From the NCBI GenBank assembly GCA_946497955.1, contig CAMMMH010000015.1, forward strand, positions 1 through 36,452: DNA of 36,452 bases, written 5' to 3'. A program made the translations under genes and the position numbers. The DNA is from an uncultured Mycoplasmatota bacterium (lineage in GTDB: Bacteria; Bacillota_I; Bacilli_A; RF39; UBA660). Positions 31,558 to 36,452 of this stretch are shown one piece after another. Below the pieces are notes generated by a model. The model saw nothing but the letters and a program-made list of their open reading frames with translations. It was not told the DNA's origin and did no database searches. Each line of letters opens with the position of its first letter. Position 1 is the first letter of the stretch.

Positions 31558-31574
31558 CAAGGAAAGGTTGAATG
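31551..31574. repeat. Perfect inverted repeat before dusB
   Basis: CATTCAAC (31551-31558) and GTTGAATG (31567-31574) with an 8-base loop. No T-run follows. Could be an operator or an RNA structure in the dusB leader. Confidence 0.5.
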
Positions 31575-31659
31575 TTCACTTAATAGTTTATGTAAATTTC
31601 TTTTACAGATTCATAGTAACACAAAAGTTAATATTTTTGCAAGTGTTGGGTGATTTTAT

Positions 31660-32643
31660 ATGTGGAAAATAGGTAATGTTGAAATAGAAAATAGAGTTGT
31701 TCTTGCTCCTATGGCAGGTATTTGTAATAGTGCATATCGTAAGATAGTTAAAGAAATGGGTTGTGGTCTTATTTATGCAGAGATGGTTAGTGATAAGGCT
31801 ATATGTTATGATAATAAGAAAACTATTGATATGCTTTATATGGAAGATGTTGAACGTCCTATCGCACAACAGATATTTGGTAGTGATGTAGATAGCTTTG
31901 TAGAGGCTGCTAAATATATAGAGAAAGAAATGAGACCTGATATCATTGATATTAATATGGGGTGTCCTGTTCCTAAAGTGGCTTTAAGAGCCCAAGCAGG
32001 TAGTGCCTTGCTTAAAAATCCTAATAAAGTAAAAGAGATAGTTAAGGCTGTGGTAAATGCTGTTAAATGCCCTGTTACTGTTAAAATACGTAGTGGATGG
32101 GATGCTAATCATATAAATGCTGTAGAAATTGCTAAAATTTGTGAAGAAGCAGGTGCTAGTGGTATTACTGTCCATGGGAGAACGCGAAGTCAAGGATATT
32201 CTGGTAAAGCTGATTGGAATATAATTCGTGATGTCAAAAATAGTGTTAAAATTCCAGTAATTGGTAATGGTGATGTTACTAGTCCCGAGAAAGCGAAAGA
32301 GATGTTAGATTTTACGGGGTGTGATGCAGTTATGATTGGAAGAGCTGCTTTAGGTAATCCTTGGCTTATTAGAAATACTGTATTATATCTTGAAGGAAAA
32401 CCTTATACACTACCTACAACTATTGATAAAATAGATATGTGTATTAAACATTTAAAGATGTTAAATGACTTAAAAAGTGAGAAGCAGGCAGTACTTGAAA
32501 TAAGAAGTCATGTAGGATGGTATCTAAAGGGTGTTAAAGGAAGCAATGATATTAAAAATAAAATTTATAAAATGACTAAGATATGTGATATACTACAAGT
32601 ATTAGAAGAGTTTAAGGAGGAAGTTTATGAAGAAGAAAGTTAA
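31660..32643 (+). CDS. dusB: tRNA-dihydrouridine synthase (DusB type)
   Basis: 327 aa. FMN-dependent TIM barrel that reduces uridines in tRNA. Signatures are VVLAPMAGICNSAYRKI, the active-site DINMGCPVPKV with catalytic Cys in GCP, TVKIRSGWD, TVHGRTRSQGYSG (FMN/RNA binding) and VIGNGDV...CDAVMIGRAALGNPW. The order dusB then lysS is as in B. subtilis, with an RDD gene inserted here. Overlaps the RDD gene by 17 bases. Confidence 0.94.
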   Translation: MWKIGNVEIENRVVLAPMAGICNSAYRKIVKEMGCGLIYAEMVSDKAICYDNKKTIDMLYMEDVERPIAQQIFGSDVDSFVEAAKYIEKEMRPDIIDINMGCPVPKVALRAQAGSALLKNPNKVKEIVKAVVNAVKCPVTVKIRSGWDANHINAVEIAKICEEAGASGITVHGRTRSQGYSGKADWNIIRDVKNSVKIPVIGNGDVTSPEKAKEMLDFTGCDAVMIGRAALGNPWLIRNTVLYLEGKPYTLPTTIDKIDMCIKHLKMLNDLKSEKQAVLEIRSHVGWYLKGVKGSNDIKNKIYKMTKICDILQVLEEFKEEVYEEES

Positions 32644-33349
32644 ATTTACATATGAAGAGACATTTGAAGATGATAATAAAAAAGAAAATGAGAAATCAAG
32701 TTTAAATAAGTCTAGTCCTGATATTAAAGCGATGTTTAGTCAAAGAGTACTTGCTTTTCTAATAGATTTAGTACTTATTAGTATGATAACTTCTCTTATT
32801 ACAATGTTTGTTCCTGTTAATGATACGGCTACTAAGCTTTATGAAGAACAAAATAGAGTTTTAGAAGGTTATGTTGAAGGAACTGTTTCTATGGAAGAAT
32901 ATGTTAATCAGATGGTAGATTTAAGTTATGATATTTCTAGACAAACGGTTATTGTTTCTATTGTCACTATTGTTATAAGTCTACTTTACTATGTTGTTTA
33001 TCCATGTTATAATAATGGGCAGACTTTTGGTAAGAAGTTAATGAAAATTAAAATTAAGAAAACTAATGATACAGAACTATCTATGAATGATTTACTTATT
33101 AGAGGGATGATTAATAATAGTATTTTAGTTAATATTATTAATGTTATTTTAGTACTATTCTTAAGTAAAAATATATTTTTAAGTGCTAGTAGTCTTGTTA
33201 GTAGTATTCAATATATAGTACTTATTATTAGTTTAATAATGATAGCATTTACTAAGAATGCACAAGGATTACACGATAAAGTTTCTAAGACTGAAGTTGT
33301 AGTTGCAGATACAGTGAAGGAGGATGTTTTATGCACGAGCGAAAATTAA
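32627..33349 (+). CDS. RDD family membrane protein
   Basis: 240 aa. An acidic/basic cytoplasmic N-terminus (about 35 residues) is followed by four hydrophobic segments (near 43-63, 108-126, 165-180, 190-205). The RDD hallmarks are QRVLAFLIDLVLI at the first segment and GQTFGKKLMKIKI after the second. Family function is poorly defined; some members affect Na+/H+ exchange. It has an AAGGAGG ribosome site inside dusB and overlaps lysS by 19 bases, so the three are coupled. Confidence 0.85.
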   Translation: MKKKVKFTYEETFEDDNKKENEKSSLNKSSPDIKAMFSQRVLAFLIDLVLISMITSLITMFVPVNDTATKLYEEQNRVLEGYVEGTVSMEEYVNQMVDLSYDISRQTVIVSIVTIVISLLYYVVYPCYNNGQTFGKKLMKIKIKKTNDTELSMNDLLIRGMINNSILVNIINVILVLFLSKNIFLSASSLVSSIQYIVLIISLIMIAFTKNAQGLHDKVSKTEVVVADTVKEDVLCTSEN

Positions 33350-34821
33350 CAGAACAGGAATTAGTTAGAAGAGATAAAGCTCTTAAGTTAAGAGAATTAG
33401 GTTATGATCCTTTTGGTAGTAGATATGATAGAAGTGATTCTGCTAATGATGTTAAAGAAAAGTATGAAAGTGTAGACCATGATGCTTTTGATAGTATGAC
33501 TGATACTGTTAAAGTGGCTGGTAGAATTATGTTTATTAGAAAGATGGGTAAAGCTTCATTTTTCTCTATTAAAGATAAGAGTGGTTCTATTCAAGTATAT
33601 ATATCAATTAATGATGTAGGAGAAGATATCTATACATTATTTAAGTCTGCTGATATTGGGGATATTGTTGGTGTTTATGGTAAGGTTATGAAGACAAGAA
33701 CAGGAGAAGTTACTATTAAGTGTTTAGAATATACACCTTTAGTTAAGGCTTTAAGACCACTTCCTGAGAAGTTTCATGGACTTACTGATGTTGAAGAAAG
33801 ATATAGAAGACGTTATGTTGATTTAATGATGAATGATGAGTCTAGACGTGTTGCTTTTTTAAGACCTAAGATTATTCGTTCTATTCAAAGCTTTTTAGAT
33901 AATAGAGATTTTGTTGAAGTTGAAACACCTGTTTTATCAACACTGTTAACTGGTGCTTCAGCTCGTCCTTTTGTTACTCATCATAATAGTCAAGACCTTG
34001 ATATGTACCTTAGAATTGCCTTAGAATTACCTTTAAAAAGACTTTTAGTTGGAGGTATGGAAAAGGTTTATGAAATAGGTCGTGTCTTTAGAAATGAAGG
34101 AATGGACCCTAAACATAATCCAGAGTTTACTCTTATGGAAGTTTATGAAGCATATTCTGATTTAGAGGGTATGATGGATTTAACAGAAAAGATGTTTGTT
34201 AATATTGCCGAGAATGTTATTGGTAAGATGGATTATCATTGGAATAATCAAGATATTAACTTAAAAGGACCATGGAAGAGAATTAGTATGGTTGATGCAA
34301 TTAAAGAAGTAACTGGCATTGACTTTAAAAAAGAAATGAGTGTAGATGAGGCTTTAGAACTTGCAAAAGAACATAATATTGAAGTTCAAGAACATGAAAA
34401 GACCGTAGGACATATCATAAATCTTTTCTTTGAAAAGTATGTAGAGGAAACTTTAATTCAACCAACTTTCTTATATGGACATCCAGTAGAGATTTCTCCA
34501 CTTACTAAGAAAAATAAAGATGATCCTAGATTTGTGGATAGATTTGAATTATTTATTGCAGGTAGAGAAATGGCTAATGCTTATACTGAGTTAAATGATC
34601 CAGATGATCAGTTAGATAGATTTGAAGAACAATTAAAAGAAAAGAATTTAGGTAATGCTGAAGCGAATGATATAGATATGGACTTTATTGAAGCTTTAGA
34701 ATATGGTATGCCTCCTGCTGGTGGTGTAGGTTATGGAATAGATAGACTTATAATGTTCTTTACAGAACAAGATAGTATTCGTGATGTTATATTATTTCCT
34801 ACAATGAAGCCTACCTGCTAG
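33331..34821 (+). CDS. lysS: Lysyl-tRNA synthetase, class II
   Basis: 496 aa, full length. The N-terminal OB-fold anticodon-binding domain (VKVAGRIMFIRKMGKASF) is followed by the class II core with motif 1 (RRYVDLMMN onward), motif 2 (YEIGRVFRNEGMDPKHNPEFT) and motif 3 (GVGYGIDRLIMFF). The ATG lies inside the RDD gene behind GAAGGAGG. No T-box is present here, in contrast to metS; expression depends on the dusB-RDD transcript. Confidence 0.96.
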   Translation: MHERKLTEQELVRRDKALKLRELGYDPFGSRYDRSDSANDVKEKYESVDHDAFDSMTDTVKVAGRIMFIRKMGKASFFSIKDKSGSIQVYISINDVGEDIYTLFKSADIGDIVGVYGKVMKTRTGEVTIKCLEYTPLVKALRPLPEKFHGLTDVEERYRRRYVDLMMNDESRRVAFLRPKIIRSIQSFLDNRDFVEVETPVLSTLLTGASARPFVTHHNSQDLDMYLRIALELPLKRLLVGGMEKVYEIGRVFRNEGMDPKHNPEFTLMEVYEAYSDLEGMMDLTEKMFVNIAENVIGKMDYHWNNQDINLKGPWKRISMVDAIKEVTGIDFKKEMSVDEALELAKEHNIEVQEHEKTVGHIINLFFEKYVEETLIQPTFLYGHPVEISPLTKKNKDDPRFVDRFELFIAGREMANAYTELNDPDDQLDRFEEQLKEKNLGNAEANDIDMDFIEALEYGMPPAGGVGYGIDRLIMFFTEQDSIRDVILFPTMKPTC

Positions 34822-34848
34822 TAACGATTGTAATTTGGGGGATTGGTT

Positions 34849-35613
34849 ATGAATTTAAGTGAAGAAGAGTATTCTGGTTTAGAAAAGCTTTTTGATAGTA
34901 GGACTGCAGAATTTAGAAAAAAAGGAAACTTACTTTTTAAAAACTATTATTTTTTAAAAATGGTAACAAAAGATAATCTTGAATATTTGATTAATAATAT
35001 ATATATTTTAGGTAGTGGTATTCCTATTGATGAGTTTTTTGTAAATGATAGATTTAAAGGTATTGTTACCAAATATTTTAAAGATGCTGTTTCTTTTTCA
35101 AAAGCTAGTAGTTTTTCTATAGAAGAAAAAGTCAAAGCATGTAATGATATTTCTAGACAATTAAATGAACTTCATAGTTATGGTATGTGTTTTAATGATA
35201 TCCAATGTGATAATTTATTAATTGATAAAGATGGTGGGCATTTAATTGATTTTGATAGTTCTAGTTTTATTGGAAGTACTGAATATAGTTGTAGATATAG
35301 ATTAAGAGATGATCTTTTGAGTAGTGTTAAAACTGATTTATATAAAGCTTTAATTTGTTATCTTAGTATTTTCTATAATATGGATTTAGAAAAAATGCTT
35401 AAATATAATGGAGTTTTAAGTGTTTCAGAAGTTTCTTATCTTTTTGAAAATACTTCTATTGAAGATGTTGTTAGTGATATTACAAAATATATATTTAGTG
35501 ATAATAAAGAAATGTTACCTAGTATGGAAGTATTTCTACCATTTTTATCTGATGAAGATAGAGTTAATTATGATATCAACATACTTAAAGATAAAGTTAA
35601 AATATTAAGATAG
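34849..35613 (+). CDS. Minimal protein-kinase-like protein
   Basis: 254 aa from ATG 34849 behind a TTGGGGGA ribosome site. The C-lobe shows an HRD-type catalytic loop, LHSYGMCFNDIQCDNLL, with Asp117 and Asn122, and a DFG-like DFD (Asp134) in HLIDFDSSSF. The HRD His-Arg is replaced by Phe-Asn. The N-lobe is short and has no glycine loop; Lys37 (FLKMV) is the only candidate for the ATP lysine. No membrane or PASTA domain. It could be a small Ser/Thr or small-molecule kinase or a pseudokinase. It follows lysS by 27 bases and ends in a terminator. Confidence 0.62.
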   Translation: MNLSEEEYSGLEKLFDSRTAEFRKKGNLLFKNYYFLKMVTKDNLEYLINNIYILGSGIPIDEFFVNDRFKGIVTKYFKDAVSFSKASSFSIEEKVKACNDISRQLNELHSYGMCFNDIQCDNLLIDKDGGHLIDFDSSSFIGSTEYSCRYRLRDDLLSSVKTDLYKALICYLSIFYNMDLEKMLKYNGVLSVSEVSYLFENTSIEDVVSDITKYIFSDNKEMLPSMEVFLPFLSDEDRVNYDINILKDKVKILR

Positions 35614-35639
35614 GAGTTAAATATTCTTATCTTTTTTCA
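35607..35639 (+). terminator. Terminator after kinase-like gene
   Basis: AAGATAGGA pairs with TCTTATCTT (one G-U) across a short loop, followed by six Ts. It spans the stop codon of the kinase-like gene. Confidence 0.85.
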
Positions 35640-35653
35640 TATCTTATTTTGAG

Positions 35654-36334
35654 GTGATTAAGATTAAACCTATTATTGGTATTGTAGGAAGGTTATATAG
35701 TGGAGATGCTAATATTATTTGTGTAGAAGAAGTTAGACTTGCTGTTACTAAGTTTGGGGGTATTCCTTTATTAATATTACCTGTTGATAAGGATGACTTG
35801 TCTTGTGAAAATCTTTATAGTGAAGAAGAAATTAAAGATTTAGAGAGAGTTCTAAAAAACTGTGATGGGTTTATATTACCTGGAGGAGATACTTGGTACA
35901 GGTTTGATGAAGTAGTTATTGATTATGCAATTAATTGTGATAAACCATTATTTGCTATATGTCTAGGTATGCAAGCTTTAAGTAAAGTATTAAGTGGGGA
36001 CGAGAAAATTGGTTATGATAATACTATTAAAAATAATACCTCTATCAATCATTTAGAACCTACTAAGAATTATGTTCATTCAGTTATTATCGATAAGAAT
36101 AGTAAACTTTATTCTATTATAGGTGAGAAAGAGATATGGGTTAATTCTAGACATAGTTATCATGTTCCAGAACTAAATAATACTTTGGTCTGTGCTAGGA
36201 GTAGGGATGGACTTATAGAAGGTGTGGAACTTAAAGATAAAAACTTTATATTAGGTGTACAGTGGCATCCTGAATCTAATTTAGATGATGAATATTCTAA
36301 GAGATTATTTAAAGCCTTTTTTGATAAATTATAA
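35654..36334 (+). CDS. Gamma-glutamyl-gamma-aminobutyrate hydrolase family (peptidase C26) protein
   Basis: 226 aa counted from GTG 35654. Class I glutamine amidotransferase-like hydrolase. The nucleophile is Cys103 in AICLGMQ, with His205 and Glu207 in QWHPES; FILPGGDTWYRF precedes. Relatives (PuuD, YvdE) hydrolyse gamma-glutamyl amides. The start is doubtful: the GTG lies inside the GAGGTGA ribosome site, and family proteins begin MKPIIGI. ATT at 35663 is at exactly that point, 5 bases after GGTGA, and may be the true start. It has a terminator before it, so it is probably transcribed alone. Confidence 0.88.
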   Translation: MIKIKPIIGIVGRLYSGDANIICVEEVRLAVTKFGGIPLLILPVDKDDLSCENLYSEEEIKDLERVLKNCDGFILPGGDTWYRFDEVVIDYAINCDKPLFAICLGMQALSKVLSGDEKIGYDNTIKNNTSINHLEPTKNYVHSVIIDKNSKLYSIIGEKEIWVNSRHSYHVPELNNTLVCARSRDGLIEGVELKDKNFILGVQWHPESNLDDEYSKRLFKAFFDKL

Positions 36335-36371
36335 AATTCACAAAAGTTTCACAAAAAAAGTCGTCAAAAGC

Positions 36372-36400
36372 TTGTAAACTAAAGGAATTCTTCGTATAAT
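36372..36400 (+). promoter_or_regulatory. Strong promoter at right edge
   Basis: TTGTAA (36372-36377), 17-bp spacer, TATAAT (36395-36400). It drives a unit beyond the window. The -10 lies in the loop of the hairpin at 36376-36409. Confidence 0.6.
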
Positions 36401-36413
36401 CTTTAGTTTTTCA
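36376..36413 (+). terminator. Probable terminator after the C26 gene
   Basis: AAACTAAAG (36376-36384) pairs with CTTTAGTTT (36401-36409) across a 16-base loop, followed by Ts. Confidence 0.65.
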
Positions 36414-36452
36414 GCAAGGTTTTGCAAACCATTATAAAAAAAGGGCTGGAGC

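Noticed and set aside
31603-31869. Minus-strand 88-codon frame at the start of dusB
   Set aside because: Low-complexity shadow of dusB without a start context.
35420-35608. Plus-strand 62-codon frame inside the kinase-like gene
   Set aside because: An out-of-frame hydrophobic shadow with no ribosome site.

Overview
The window is an AT-rich, almost entirely forward-strand segment of a low-GC Firmicute (Bacilli-type) chromosome. Every gene I accept is on the + strand. TGA is a normal stop (tadA ends with it) and TGG encodes Trp, so the code is standard and this is not a TGA=Trp mollicute. Gene order follows the origin-proximal Bacillus subtilis segment from tadA/scr/dnaX to lysS, with many genes dropped and others inserted. 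Exact B. subtilis-type parS and Noc-binding sites at the left end fit an origin-proximal position. Sporulation genes (bofA, spoVT, yabG, spoVG, yabP, yabQ) point to a spore-forming lineage or a recent descendant of one. My best guess is an uncultured gut Bacilli/Erysipelotrichia-like organism, but I cannot name it.

Left part (1-7480): a tandemly duplicated parS+NBS cassette, the SRP RNA, tadA, then dnaX-ybaB-recR-bofA-holB-ricT-trmN6-rsmI and, after a third NBS, pth. These cover tRNA editing, the clamp loader, recombination, RNA modification and peptidyl-tRNA recycling.

Middle-left (7483-16288): mfd, two unrecognised genes, spoVT, a T-box-controlled metS, a 59-aa membrane peptide, tatD and an anchored 3D-domain (YabE-like) protein.

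Accessory island (about 16300-22350): five tandem paralogues of a SipW-dependent, TasA/camelysin-like surface protein. The first four have their own promoter and the first three share nearly identical promoter, Shine-Dalgarno and terminator modules. They are followed by a coupled operon of a SipW-type signal peptidase, a divergent sixth TasA-like protein and two unknown membrane proteins, closed by a strong terminator. The island sits between yabE-like and rsmA, where B. subtilis has rnmV. It looks like a surface-fibre or matrix locus and is the most unusual part of the window.

Right part (22350-36452): rsmA, yabG, veg, an unknown gene, spoVG, yabP-yabQ, divIC-tilS, ftsH (with an appended SAP/Rho_N-like tail), mscL plus an unknown gene, a small hydrophobic-peptide locus resembling a type I toxin, dusB-RDD-lysS with overlapping ends, a minimal kinase-like protein and a class I amidotransferase (peptidase C26). 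bofA, yabG and yabP share a sigma-E-like promoter pattern. A strong promoter at the right edge drives something beyond the window.
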